Source of the DNA: Craspedostauros australis
Lineage: Eukaryota; Bacillariophyta; Bacillariophyceae; Mastogloiales; Achnanthaceae
Direction of reading: 5' to 3'
DNA length: 64,000 nt
Assembly (NCBI GenBank): GCA_026770025.1
Contig: JAMXDE010000051.1
Span: 370,318-434,317, forward strand
Made by a program: the position numbers and the translations under genes. This document shows positions 1-12,064 of the stretch, piece after piece; position 1 is the stretch's first letter, and the number at the start of each line of letters is the position of its first letter. Below the pieces are notes generated by a model. It was not told the DNA's origin. It saw only the letters and a list, made by a program, of their open reading frames with translations, and made no database searches.

Positions 1-1
1 C

Positions 2-211
2 AACTTCGTCTTCGAGGACGCCAACTCTGTCTTCATTGAGGATGCCGAGATGCAGCAGCGTCTCCTGGATACCAACCCAAATGCATTCCGTGACATGGTC
101 ACCACCTTCCTCGAGGCCAACGGTCGTGGATACTGGGAGACCACCGACGAGAACATCGAGCGTCTGCAGGAGCTGTACGCCGAGGTCGAGGACCGCATCG
201 AGGGAGTCTAA
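2..211 (+). CDS. chlH: Magnesium chelatase subunit H, C-terminal 69 residues (5' end outside window)
   Basis: The reading frame open from base 2 ends at TAA 209-211. It encodes the very conserved tail of the large, porphyrin-binding subunit of Mg-chelatase, the plastid enzyme that inserts Mg2+ into protoporphyrin IX at the start of the chlorophyll branch. The segment [19 protein letters not shown] and the ending EVEDRIEGV are characteristic of plant, algal and cyanobacterial ChlH/BchH, and the protein normally stops within a few residues of this point, so the C-terminus is complete. The rest of the gene (about 1,300 residues plus a plastid-targeting presequence) lies to the left. In stramenopiles this gene is nuclear, which fits the telomere at the other end of the window. 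Stramenopiles can carry more than one ChlH paralogue; which one this is cannot be decided from the tail. Confidence 0.93.
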   Translation, partial: NFVFEDANSVFIEDAEMQQRLLDTNPNAFRDMVTTFLEANGRGYWETTDENIERLQELYAEVEDRIEGV

Positions 212-2245
212 ACTCCTTTCGAATGAAACGTGTACATGCATGCGTGAACACTTACCGCAGCGGCCATCAGCTCCACACCATGGAGCTGCGACTGCTGCTG
301 AGATACCCCTGATCCTCTGATCGTGCGGAGGATCGGTCTTCTTTCGCGTTGTGTGAACGAACTACTTGCACAAGGAGGAATTGAACGACGAAACAGACAC
401 GCTTACGCACATGCACACGAAGCGGACGAAACACAACTACATGCACCGCAACGACAACAATGACGACGACGAATGACCAACATATTTACTGTACAAAGGG
501 TGACGGGGGACGGAGGACGGGGGTTGCTGGCAACGCTGGAATTCTCGGTGATGCCATTTTCTGCGAAGAGGAAATGGCTGACCGAGGCACCAACCTGCAC
601 ACAACTGTTTGGAGATTGCTATTCCGCAGAGCAGAATAATCCTTATGTATCTTTAGTCGACCGCACTGCCACACCAAATCATGCTCATGCCCCGCGTTGC
701 TCTACCTGTGTCAGAGTTCTACGAGCTACTCATAGGAGAAGACAGATGTTTGGTCGCAGCAAATCCTTCGTACCATGCTCCCAACACAGACGCGCCTGGC
801 ATGAAAGCCGCGACACCAGCCGATCCAAGGCAAATCCACGGGTCGAAAACGACCATCTACCAAGAAGCCGCGAAGGCAAGTCCAAGCAACACGCTGCCAT
901 TTGTCATGACTGCGCTTCCATGGATCCCACGCAACAGATGGAATGTGGTCCATGATGCATGGTGCATGATGGATGGGCTTGGTGTTATTATTGCAGAACC
1001 CGTGTTTAAGCCCATTCGGGAGACCGACCGAGTACAAGTATTGTAACATATCACAATCACAAGTGTTGGGTTTGGTTGGGTGCATGGTATGCAGTCTCGT
1101 CCATTTAGGACGACCCGAGGGAAAAGCAGCGGACAGGGGCGTGATCATTGACGCATGATTGTTGCGATCATTGCAATACTTTCATGATACTGTCGAGTGG
1201 AAACAGCGGAAGGAGTGGAAGCAAAGGGCGAAGAATGTATTATAGATCTTACAGGACTGGCAGAAGAAGGAGCAGCATGTGGTGTGATATGCTCATGGAT
1301 GAATACATGGATGGATAGATGGAAAGAGGGATGAGCACTCACAGCGTGCCATACACTGATGACACGCGCAGACCAGCAGACAAGCAGATCAGCGGCCCGC
1401 ATTGCATTCCCTGTTGCGTCACGGTACACAACGCAGCATCACCCATTTACTACTACCTGCCTCGTGAAGGCACACAACTCAAACAAAACCCACCCATCCG
1501 CCGCAATCCACCATCATCCGCATTCATCACCGCCGTCGATGCCAGTGAAAGATACGACGGTTCATCTCGACCGCCTTCCCGCAACTCAAGAACCCCGCAT
1601 GCTCTCCTTCGCGATGCTCCCAACTGCACTTGCGCATTGATTGCTGCTGTCAGCCACCACGATCTTTATCCTTGTGATGCGACGGGATGGTAACTGCTCA
1701 ATCGAATTAGATTAATTGTGACCAACAAACGCAGTTACGCTCGTGACTTTCACTTTTCGGAGCTTTCATTCACATTCACATTCACATTCGTGCCTCATCT
1801 CGGTACTTTCGAGGGAAATTGACTTGGCAGCATCGATCTTGCAGATGCAGCGGCTATCCAGTAAGCGTCGGCCATCCAATAAGCATCGGCCATGTTCGTC
1901 TTGTCGCTCGGAGTGGCGGTGGTGGTGGCAGGTCTCTCTCGCTTAGGACCTCCATGATGTGTTCTTTGGGCAGATGGATCTCGCATTATGCACGACTGGT
2001 TGGGCACATTTTGTCGCGCCCATGCAGTCCTCCAGATCACAGCAAAACCTCGGCAAACCCAACTTTGTGAGCATGTGTGTTGATGTCCGCACGGAATCCG
2101 TGCCACAAAAACAACAGTTGTATCACACAAAACCGTACCAACCACAATACACACGAGAGTACATACGTACAACTGATTCGTTGATTCACTGTCGATTTAC
2201 TGCTTACTTCTGAGATGTATCATCTGTGGCTACTGCTCGTACTAC
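212..2245. other. Intergenic region without recognisable gene
   Basis: All open frames here are short, overlap one another on both strands and resemble no family I know. Simple repeats include a run of ATTCAC hexamers at about 1767-1789. The first 100-200 bases are presumably the 3' UTR of chlH, but no clear AATAAA signal is visible. Confidence 0.6.
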
Positions 2246-2540
2246 TTGTGCTTTGCTGCTGCCGATTGTGCTTTCGCTGCTGCCGATTGTGCTTGTGCTG
2301 CTCTCGATTGCGCCCTCCCAGCTTCCGCTCGTGCTATTGTCGCTTGTGATTTGGCTGCTGCCGATTGTGCTCTTGCAGCTGCTGACTGTGCATGTGCTGA
2401 TGCCGACTGTGCTCTCCCCGCTGAAGCTTGTGCTTTTGCTCCGTGTGATTTTGCTGCTGCCGATTGTGCTTGTCGTGTCGATGTTTGCGCTTTTGCTGCT
2501 GCCGACTGCGCTTTTGCTGCTGATGCAGTTGCTTTCATGG
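2246..2540. repeat. Minisatellite, 18-21-bp GCTGCCGATTGTGCT-type units
   Basis: Degenerate units around GCTGCTGCCGATTGTGCT are repeated about 14 times, leaving several frames open on both strands. Read on the minus strand from an ATG at 2538-2536 it would give about 98 residues of Ala/Lys/Gln repeats (AQSAAAK type), reminiscent of Lys/Ala-rich low-complexity tails. Read on the plus strand it gives Ala/Cys-rich repeats. Neither has a supporting non-repetitive domain, so I annotate the DNA repeat rather than a gene. A GA dinucleotide run follows at about 2668-2689. Confidence 0.7.
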
Positions 2541-3130
2541 TTCGACGTAGCTTCTGTTTCTGTGGATTGGCGGTTGGATGCGTACCTGATGGCTGGATCT
2601 GTGGGTATTGCGTCCTGTCAATATTGTTGTCCTCCCGAGATCGCTGGCAGAATTGCTGTTGCACTGCTGAGAGAGAGAGAGAGAGAGAGTCAGGAACGTC
2701 GCTATTGCCGGGCTGCAGATGTTGGTGGAGAAAGAAGAAAGGGGAGAACACTGCAACGCAAAGATCTGATCGTTTTTTCGATGGCGGGCGGACTAAGTGG
2801 GTCAATCAGTCAAGCGGCGCAGAGGGCGTGGGTATCCGTACCTGTGACGAGTGAGAGGGATGATTGCTGACAACTTGTGGCCTCGCTGGATGTTTGTTTC
2901 GATGCTTGTCCGATTTATGGGCAGAAGTGAACTTGTGGTTCAAAACGATGTTTTGCAAGCGCTCGCCCAAATACAAGCTGGTGAGTGCGTGGGGAAGGCG
3001 CTCAGATGTTGGTGGGAGGACAGTCGGGCGTTGTTTCCCAGCAGGGCACTTGCCTGTCTTGGACGAGGATACTGCCTGACTCGCTGGCGACAACTAGTAA
3101 CGTAGGAATGCATTGTAAAAACAATATGCA
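2541..3130. other. Gene-free spacer
   Basis: It contains a GA dinucleotide run (about 2668-2689) and no supported coding region or known repeat. Confidence 0.5.
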
Positions 3131-3619
3131 ACCTACTCCATGAGTACTCGCCATTTGAAGTTCACCTTCTGTATCCATCATGCTGATCCTCTTCAGTCAT
3201 CGGATCTTCACCTCCTGCTCTGACTTGGAGACAGATGTCGACGTGGTGACACGATGACATCCTGTCGACGTCAGTAGGCGTCCTTCTGCTCTCCAGATGT
3301 CACGTTCCATTGGTGATGCAGGAGCCTATCAGATGATATCATCATCTGAGGTTTAGTTGGGAAGTACCTCGAAATTCTCTTGGTACCATTGATGGATGGA
3401 CGGACGAATTTCCAATTTCTCAGAAATCGTTATTTGCAAATTTCCTCCAGAAATCTTGCTCCTTTTGGTGTGTTTCGTTTCCCCTGTAATTCTGACAAAT
3501 CACAGTATACTATCGACACGAATGTAGTTATACCGTCCAAGTGCGTATGAGAGAATAACGGGTGAACGATGCACATATACACGTACATCTCGACATATAC
3601 TCACATGTACATCTCGACA
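3131..3619 (+). mobile_element. LTR fragment (3' 489 bp) of the 819-bp LTR family
   Basis: This stretch is nearly identical to 22675-23161, the 3' three-fifths of a complete solo LTR at 22343-23161. Both end at the same ACATCTCGACA terminus. The 5' part is missing: similarity starts abruptly at the CCTACTCCATGAGTACTC motif. It is a truncated relic of an LTR retrotransposon, and the high similarity between the two copies suggests fairly recent spread or exchange. Confidence 0.85.
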
Positions 3620-3894
3620 ATGCAGGTCAATTCCACATTCCATTGCAGCAGAACACAGCAGAATACTGGTGAATTCCCCACAACGCATGACCAGGACTGA
3701 TTTTGGCAGCAGGACCCAGCCAGACATGTTCCTATTGGTCCATTGGCCTGCCTGGGGCGGTAGGTTGAGGATTGGAGGTGGAAAGAGAGTGGGGGAAAAA
3801 GTGAAAAGTTTGACAGGTTGAATTTCAGCCAGGTAAAAACATAGAACTTGCTGGCTGATGTGACAGGTGGGCAGTACTGCTTTTCCCAAGTACC
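3620..3894. other. Gene-free spacer
   Basis: No supported coding sequence; it leads into the GGTACC-rich repeats. Confidence 0.5.
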
Positions 3895-4410
3895 ACCTTG
3901 CAGATACCTTCATTTGGTACCATTAAACAAGACTGACAGGCTTGGTACCAATCCATGACTGGGAATGGCTGGTATTGGGCACTTGGTTGCAGGGGTCAGG
4001 CTGCACCCAATACTGAAAATGCCCAAGCAGCATGCCCAAATTCTGCTTGATCGCGTCACCACCCTGCAGGTACCTTAATTTGGATACGGCGGATCCGAAT
4101 ATCGCCATTAATGACTGATCCGGGACTGGGAATGACTCCATATTTATCATAAGGGTCATTTTGCAGTTCTGTGTGCCCCAATGCCCCATTACCCAAGTAC
4201 CAAAGATCAGGTACCTTCCATTTGGTGTACCACACACGGCCGGTACCATTATTGACCGATCCATGACTGGAAATGACTCATACTGGTCATTTGGGTCCCA
4301 GGACTCAACCTGCAGCAGATACTGCAAATGCCCAAGATGTACATGACCAATGCCCCTATTTTCGAGTACCAGCGTCAAGGTACCTTTATTTGGATCGGGC
4401 TCACCCAAAT
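3895..4410. repeat. Degenerate tandem repeat, 140-170-bp units with GGTACC
   Basis: Units starting CAGGTACCTTNATTTGG recur at about 3900, 4066, 4206 and 4376. Each is followed by a TGACTGGGAATGACTCATA-like block and a CAAATGCCCAAG-like block. The last unit is cut at about 4410, where Copia gag coding sequence begins, so the repeat/Copia junction marks the 5' truncation point of the neighbouring element. Confidence 0.7.
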
Positions 4411-6705
4411 ACCAAGTATGGTAACAGCTGGAAGAAGAACCGTGAGAATTTCGTGGACACCTGGCAAGGCATCATCTCCGATATCGAAGATATGGAGGAT
4501 GACGCCCTGCCGGACAACACGAAGAAGACATGGCTGCACAACTCGATCGCTCCGGACAAGGATCTTCTCAATGCTCTCACGAGCACTTCCTACGTCCATG
4601 ACGAGATGCTCGCAGCCATGCCCTCCGGTTTCGAGATCAAGGCGGCTGGATTCGATCACCATCTCAACTCGGTTCGGATCCATGCTCAGCGCCTCGATTC
4701 CTCTCATCCTCGTCAGGTTCAAAAGCGTAATGTCAACAACGCTACGACTGGCAAGGGAAAGGGTGGTTCTTCGGGCAAGTCTCCTGCCAAAGGCAATGGC
4801 AAGACTTACACCAACGACAAGCGTACCCGCATTCCGAATGAGGAGTGGGCCACCATGTCTTGGTCCCAGAAGAAGGACTACATGCACAACAACTCGTCCC
4901 GTGGTGCTGGCAAGGGCGACACTTCACGTGCTGCCAATCAAGCCAAGTCCTCTGGGAACTCTTCGTCCGACACGGTACCAGGGTCCTCCACGCCGTCAGC
5001 TTCCGGGGGCACTGCGGAACCCAAGGGCGGTCCCCCGGGATCTGCCATCAACCGCATGCTCGCCCAGGCGCGTCAGTCCAGTCAATCGACCGCTGACTTC
5101 GTCGATTCTGAGGGTGGTGCATGGAGACGTGTCAACTCTACTGTGGTCCGCTACAACTTCGAGACCTCGGTGGCGGCGAAGACGGGTGCACTCGTCGACA
5201 ATGGCGCCAATGGCGGCCTCGCTGGCGATGATGTTCTGGTCCTGTGCAAGACGGGTACCACGGCAGACGTGAGCGGCATTGGTGATTCCACCATTGCGAG
5301 TCTGGATATTGGCACGGTCGCGGCCCTGCTTCATACGAGCAGTGGCCCGATCATCGCTAAGTTCCACCAGTACGCTCTATACGGGAAGGGCAAGTCCATC
5401 CACTCTACCAACCAACTCTCCGCGTTCGGTATGGATGTGAATGAACGCCCACGTGGACTCCCTGGCGGTCGGCAAACTGTCGTCACGCCTGAGGGGCACG
5501 TCATCCCGCTGTCCATTCGTGCTGGCCTGTCCTACATGGATATGCGCCCACCGACCCCTGCTGAGATGGATCGGTACCCTCATGTGGACTTCACGTCCGA
5601 CGACGTCTGGGACCCTTCCATCCTCGATCAGGAGTTCGGTCTTGATGATGTCCGCGCTCTCGCGGACGATGATGATGATGATTCCGCGCTCGCCGACCTC
5701 GATCGCCTGCATGTGTATGCGGCATCGACGGATGAGGCCCGCGGGACAGTACCGCATTCTGGGTCCGCTGGCAATTCCGGTTCCGTTCGTGTTCGCAACT
5801 CGCCCATCGACTATGAGGCACTGCGTCCACACTTCGGCTGGATCCCTGCTCGTCGGATCAAGGAAACTCTCGGTTGCACTTCCCAGTGGTACCGCACTTC
5901 GGAACGACTCGCGATGCGCAAGCATTTCCGCACTCGTTTTCCGGCGGCCAACGTCGATCGTCTACACGAGACGGTCGCGATGGACACTTTCTTCTCTGAT
6001 ACACCCGCTCATGATGACGGTGTCCCTGGCCATGGTGGCTGCACCATGATCCAGGTGTTCGTTGCGCTCGACTCTCGGTACACATCGGGATTCCCGATGG
6101 CGTCCGAGCGGCAAGTCGCGGACTCCTTGCTCGACTTCATTCGTCGACATGGAGCGCCCGACTTGCTAATGTTGGACAACGCGAAATCAGAGGTGGGATT
6201 CAAAGTGCGAGACATCCTGCGTCAATACGCAATCAAGGATCACCAGAGTGAACCAGAGCACCAGCACCAGAACGGAGCCGAGCGCCGCATACAGGACATC
6301 AAACGTACTGTCAACGGCGTCATGGATCGCACGGGTACTCCGTCGCGGTTCTGGCTCATCTGCACGATGTATGTCATTGATCTCTTCAATCACACCGCGC
6401 AGCGCACGTGTGGTAACGTGACCCCGTCACAGGCTGCCTTCGGGCAGTGTCCTGATGTCAGCAAGTACCTTGCGTACTACTGGTGGCAACCGGTCTACTA
6501 CCGTGTGGAACGTCCTGGCTTCCCGAGTGAGTCCAAGGAGCGCCGCGGCCACTGGGCCGGTCCGTGCCTCCACAAGGGCGACGACCTCACATTCTGGGTG
6601 CTCGACGATGCAATGCAACAACTCCTGCCTCGGTCTGCTATCCGCGCCGCCGATGATGCCTCTACTCGCAATTTGAGAGCCGACTTTCCTTTCCACTCGT
6701 GGGGG
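4411..6705 (+). pseudogene. Copia element 1: gag (partial), protease and integrase part
   Basis: The first part of the polyprotein starts inside gag because the N-terminus is lost; the open frame to the left (to 4273) is repeat sequence. A Lys/Gly/Ser-rich, nucleic-acid-binding-like stretch at about 4735-5040 stands where a CCHC zinc knuckle would be expected; none is present. The protease has the active-site motif VDNGANGG (Asp codon 5196-5198) instead of the usual D-T/S-G-A. The integrase catalytic triad is visible as Asp in MDTFFSD (5983-5985), Asp in LMLDNA (6175-6177) and Glu in NGAERRI (6280-6282). The frame is lost at a run of five G (6701-6705), and coding continues in the next frame. 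Confidence 0.85.
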
Positions 6706-9107
6706 AGGATGCCGATTCTGCGACTACTGTATCAGACAGCGATGACGGTGACTACACAGACAACACCATTCCCTCCGATGTTGAACCCATCGTTCACGCA
6801 TTATCGGATGCTGTTCTGTTCTCACATCAAGAGACAGAATCACGCACAAGTGGAAAGGACGTCATTTCCGTTCCAAAGTTCACACCCGAAGAACTTTTGG
6901 GCAAAACAATTTTGTTCCACCACAATGGACAAAACGTCCGTGCCGAAGTGATCCAAAAGATCAACGATTCAGACGATGAGAACCATCAGCGTATCAAGAT
7001 GCTCCTATCACTTAACGATGGGGAGCTTCACGAACTGATTTCGTATGTCGAACTTTCCGACGTCTTCGAGCAACAAACCACGGATGGTGCGAGGAACAAC
7101 CCGCAGGCAGGGAGCACATGGTCTTTCCAAGACATCGTGGACCACGAAGGTCCCCTCGCTCAGACATCCCCATCCTACAAGGGATCAAAGTACAATGTCA
7201 CTGTGCTCTGGGATGACGGTTCCAAAACATCCGAACCATTATCTGTCATTGCGAAGGATGACCCGGTCTCTTGCGCTACTTATGCGCGGAAACACGATTT
7301 GCTTGGGGTTCCCGGGTGGAAGCGTTTCCGACAAATCGGTATTCGCCAACACTCGATCGCTCGTGCAATCGCCACCAACAAGGCGAACCGCAGCAACACC
7401 CCCGTATTCCAATTCGGTGTTCAGGTACCGCGCAACCACAAGGAAGCGATGATGCTTGACGCCAAGAATGGTAACACGCTGTGGGCTGATGCCGAGCGCA
7501 AGGAAATGGACCAGCTCACGAGCTACGAAACTTTCAAGGCCCTCGGATACCATGCCAAGGTACCCGATGGGTTCCAGAAGATTCGGTTGCAATGGGTATA
7601 CGCCGTGAAGCACGATCTGCGCCACAAGGCCAGATGTGTCGCCGGCGGCCACCTGACAGCGCCATGCAAGGACACAGCCTACGCTGGAGTCGTCAGCCTC
7701 CGTTCCTTCCGCCTCGCACTACTCGCTGGGGAGATGAACGGGCTTCAGACCATGGTCGGCGACATCGGCAACGCATACTTGGAAGCCTACACCAAGGAAC
7801 GCATCTGCTTTGTCGCTGGAGACGAGTTCGGAGACAAGGCTGGTCACACGATGCAAATCGTCAAGGCACTCTATGGCCTCCGCACTTCCGGCGCACGCTT
7901 CCACGAAGCGCTCGCGGACACACTCAGGGACCTGCAATTCTTCCAATGCAGATCCGACCCTGATGTGTGGATGCGTGACGGTGGTGACCATTGGGAGTAC
8001 GTCTGCGTTTACGTGGACGACCTCATGGCCACCATGAAGGACCCGCAAGCCTTCTTCGATACCCTCACCTCCGTTTACGGATACAAGTTGAAGGGTGTTG
8101 GACCCGTCACATACCACCTCGGCGCAGACTTCGGTCGCGATAGCGATGGCACCATGAAAATGAGCCCGCAATCGTACATCAAGCGCATGCTCGGCAACTA
8201 CGAGCGCATGTTCGGCTGTGCCCCCACGAAGGCCAGCTGCCCTCTCGATCATTCCGACAGCCCGGAACTCGACACTTCACCAGAGCTCTCCGAGATCGAC
8301 AAACGCAAGTTCATGTCGCTGATCGGGGCTCTACAATGGTGCATCACCCTCGGACGGTTCGACATCTCCGTCGCCGTCATGACCCTCGCACGCTTCCGTG
8401 CCGCTCCTCGCAAAGGTCACCTCGAGCGCGCTCAATGCGTCTACGGGTACCTGCGCAAGCATCCCGATGCCGCCATCCGGTTCCGTACCGGGGTTCCCCA
8501 TCACGAAGAGAGTTTTGTGGTCCCCAAACACGACTGGCTCTACTCCGTGTACGGGAAAACACAAGAGGAAACTGACCCAGACGTGCCAACTCCGAAAGGC
8601 GCGATCGTCCGCACCACAACTTTTGTGGATGCAAACCTCCTCCACTGCAAGGTCACCGGCAGGTCTGCAACTGGCGTTCTTCACCTTGTTAACCAGACTC
8701 CCATCGAGTGGTTCAGCAAGCGCCAGGCTACTGTCGAGACCGCAACCTACGGATCTGAGTTCGTCGCCGCCAGGCAGGCCACGGAACAGATCATCTCTCT
8801 CCGTCTCGCTCTCCGCGAGATGGGCATTCCCATCGACGGTCCCAGCTGGATGTTTGGTGATAACCAAAGCGTGATCACCTCGTCCACTGTGCCCATGAGC
8901 ATGCTGTCCAAGCGGCACAATGCTCTCGCCTACCACAGGGTCCGCTCCGCAGTCGCTGCCGGGGTACTCTACTTCGTCAAAATACACGGCTCACAAAATG
9001 TGGCCGACATCATGACCAAGTTCCTCCCATGGGCGTCCTTCTGGCCCCTCGTCAAGCCCCTGCTCTTCTGGAAAGGAGTCAGCATCCCTCAAGGTCACGG
9101 CACCTGA
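6705..9107 (+). pseudogene. Copia element 1: reverse transcriptase and RNase H part
   Basis: This continues the polyprotein after the frameshift. An acidic linker (VSDSDDGDYTD) and chromodomain-like VPKFTPEELLG segment are shared with the element at 50527-54705. The reverse transcriptase follows, with VGDIGNAYLEA, the ALYGLRTSGARFHEAL block and the catalytic YVDD (8011-8022). The RNase H domain runs from about 8614 (FVDANLLH) through YGSEFVAARQATEQI and MFGDNQSV to about 8900. The C-terminus matches that of the other element residue for residue in many places. No ATG begins this part; it was once joined in frame to the gag-protease-integrase segment. Confidence 0.88.
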
Positions 9108-9140
9108 ACTGCTACCTACATCGAGACACACTTTGGGGAG

Positions 9141-9564
9141 TATTAGCTCAAACTAGTATTCCCATTAGTCGTGTTAAGATTTAGTCTAGTTAGTCAACTG
9201 TCCGACTGCTCAGAATGTTTGAGCGGGATTGAAGCGTGACTCGATGTCAGTGGGATGGGGTCCCACGGGGTCCCACCCCACGAATCGTGCTCGACCTAGG
9301 ACGAAATCGCTCGTCTGACCAATTTGGGGATTGAGCGATCGTGCCGCCCCACACCACTTATGGGTGTGACATGGGTTGTCCTGGATGGACAAACGTACCA
9401 GACCGTTGAAAGAACATCATTCCCCAAAAGCGATCGGAAGAGAGTGAACAACAAACTCTCTCTCCGACCATCACGAAATTGATGTCTCCTCTCTCGAATG
9501 GCAACATCGACACCGCGATGATTGCACGTGGGAGACTCAACGCTCCACTATACCACTACTAATA
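9141..9564 (+). mobile_element. Candidate 3' LTR of element 1 (424 bp)
   Basis: The polypurine tract GGGGAG is followed immediately by TATTAG. At 9559-9564 the sequence CTAATA would make a 6-bp inverted terminus. The related minus-strand element shows the same GGGGAG then TATCAA at the corresponding place (about 50511). With the 5' LTR missing there is no second copy to prove the ends. Confidence 0.35.
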
Positions 9565-12064
9565 GAGATGATGCAGATCCAACTCTAATGGATGCTGCTC
9601 ATCACCTGCTCACAATCCTTTTGAAAGTCTCATTTGGATTCGTATCAGCTTTTAAGACTAAGACACACACCCACACACAAACTCATCAACCTACTGCACT
9701 ACCACGGATTGATCACCCTTCGGCGTACAGTAAGTTACCCTCGTTTTCAATATCGTTCTATCAGTTCTCGCAGAGCCACTCCGCAGTTTTGTGGCGCACC
9801 AGAAACGATTCTTCTGGGAATGTGTATCGACACGCACAAAGCACTCCGGAATTCGTGAGCGCAGTGTCTGGTTTGGTTTTGTTCCACACGGTTTCTACCA
9901 AAACACCACATCTCATGTCTGTCTGTCCACCGAAATCAGAAGTAGAACAGAGCGATTCTTTGTGTGCGACATGGAACAGAACCAGGAAAAGGAATGAAAC
10001 GTGATCAAGAAAAGAGCAAAATGAACTCACAAACTTCCACAACAACAACAAGACTCCGAAATCCTCCAGAAGAGGCGCAACGCGCGGCGACTCGGCAACT
10101 CGGCAACTCAGCAACTCGAGCACAGCAGAGCACAGCAGCGTACATCAGGAATGTGCCGTGGTCGCCACCGGTCGACTTTGATTCGCAGAATGGGAACCTT
10201 ATCCTCCTGCACCTATCTTGTCACAGAGTCTCGTGCCCCTTGTATGATATGAGAGACCACACGTGGAACGCGCGAGATCATGGTGCGACGAACCCGGCAG
10301 TGATCACAGTTCCCGCGCTCATGAAGTACTACCAGCATCAGCAAAGGCAAAAGTAGCATCCCACTATACCTGGTGGAATATGCTGATAGCTCTGCACCTT
10401 CATCCCATCCTAATGTCGTATGGTACGGCGCAGTGCGCGTACGTTCCATCGCATTCTGATGCAGTTTTGCTCCTCCACACCTGTTCCAAGTCCACCGCGA
10501 GAAACTGCGTTCAATCAATTGGGGCCAAAAACAGCCGAAATGTGTGCCCGTTCGCACGACTGTAGACACGTCTGAGGGCGGCTTCGAGTGCCTTGCTGTG
10601 AGTCCGTCTGAGAGAGGAAAAAAGAACATTTTCGCCGCTCGCCAACATCAAATTTGGAGTCAGTGATGAGTCGCATCCATGTCGCATCCCAACAACTGAA
10701 TCTAATGCACGATACAACACGACAGAATAGGTACCTTCATGACCTCCTAACCCATCCAATATACGTTTTAAGAATGTATTTCTTCTATTTATAGATACAG
10801 GAAATATATGGTAAGGCCTCGAAAAAGTTACAGCAGGATCGCAGATGCGACGCCGACTTTGGTGTACTATTTTCGCTCAGGCGGGTCTTATTCAACAAAG
10901 AAAGCTACAGTCGATTGAGTCGAACCTCGCCGTCGCTCTACTCGTGGTTTGTGCGGTATCGTCTGTCCATCGACACTCATAGTTCGGATTCGGCCAGATT
11001 CGTGAATTGGCACTAAATCTGCACATTCAGTGGTTCGAATTTCTTTGTCATGGTAGTCGATGCACTTGAAGTCGTGTTTCAACGTGTTTTCGTGTCTTGC
11101 GGGGCTGCGTGTCGCAGTACCCAAATTCTGTGGCCACTCGAACCCCTCAAATGTGGTGGTTGTCACAGTGTGACGCGAGTGTCTGTGCACGCAGACGGAC
11201 AAAGGCCAGACTGTGACACAGACAGCCTCAAAACTTGTTCTGACAGCACACAGAATGACTATCGTTGTACGTGGGCTTCTGTTCGCATCGAAGGACTTCG
11301 AAACCCGAAACTCGCGGCGCCGAAAATGGGTAAGAATTGCCACCACCACAACAACAAGAGGGAAGACACCACTGAAAAAGAGATAGTGCAGCAAAACCCG
11401 AGTGTTGTGCGAGACTTCTCCGTGTGTTTGGCACAGCACAAAGACGCACACACGGATTCAAACAGACACGAAGTCGAGGAGACCAAGAACAACAAGGCGC
11501 TGCTGTGAACGTGCCCGTAAATCACTCTTTTGGGACCTTCCTTGTTCTGCACTCGCAAACGCATCCAAGAGAGCGCAGCCATCGTCATCATCATCATCAT
11601 CGCTATCATCCGCATCAACAACGACATCCCCCACCCACAGCACTCAACCTTCAGAACCACCCACGCCTTCTCCAGACCACACAGTCCCCGTAGTGGTGTT
11701 GGTTGGTCGAGGAGCACTAGCGGAGCTGTTGAGACAAAACACACACACAGACACATACACAGACTCGGACACAGACGGATTCATCGCAGGCAGCGAACAG
11801 GGCTGCTGCCACCGCACAACTCGATAGCATACAACAGCACACGATCCAACACTGTTCGGAGGCAACCGAAGGGATCAACGCTGAACGGAGTCCTCACGAA
11901 GGCACAACAAGACGAGGCAAGGTGAGCAGCATCAAGTATTGTTGTTGCTATTGATGACACCAACACTCATAATATCACTCACACCACCAGAACTCCACGC
12001 TTTCTTGTTGCTGTCGCCCATTCGCCTCCAATCACTTCCGCCGAGCTCTGCTGTCAACAGCAAG
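9565..12064. other. Intergenic region upstream of the NTPase gene
   Basis: No coding region that I can support; overlapping open frames on both strands are short and low-complexity. Simple repeats include CTCGGCAACT-type units at about 10090-10140 and a CAT-triplet run at about 11585-11615. The last part presumably holds the promoter and 5' UTR of the gene at 12065. The frame is open further upstream, from about 11939, but that stretch looks non-coding; a GTGAGC donor-like site at 11921 leaves room for a 5' UTR intron. Confidence 0.5.

Larger units (their letters stand above)
4411..9564 (+). mobile_element. Ty1/copia retrotransposon (element 1), CoDi-like, 5'-truncated
   Basis: The domain order gag, aspartic protease, integrase, reverse transcriptase, RNase H is that of Pseudoviridae/Copia. 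The whole protein is closely related, block by block, to the minus-strand element at 50527-54705. The 5' LTR and gag start are missing. The stop codon at 9105-9107 is followed by a purine tract (GGGGAG at 9135-9140) and then a candidate 3' LTR. One frameshift splits the polyprotein, so the copy cannot move on its own as written. Confidence 0.9.

Noticed and set aside
10888-11756. Overlapping open frames of 150-190 codons on both strands
   Set aside because: Low-complexity, mutually overlapping and without any recognisable motif.
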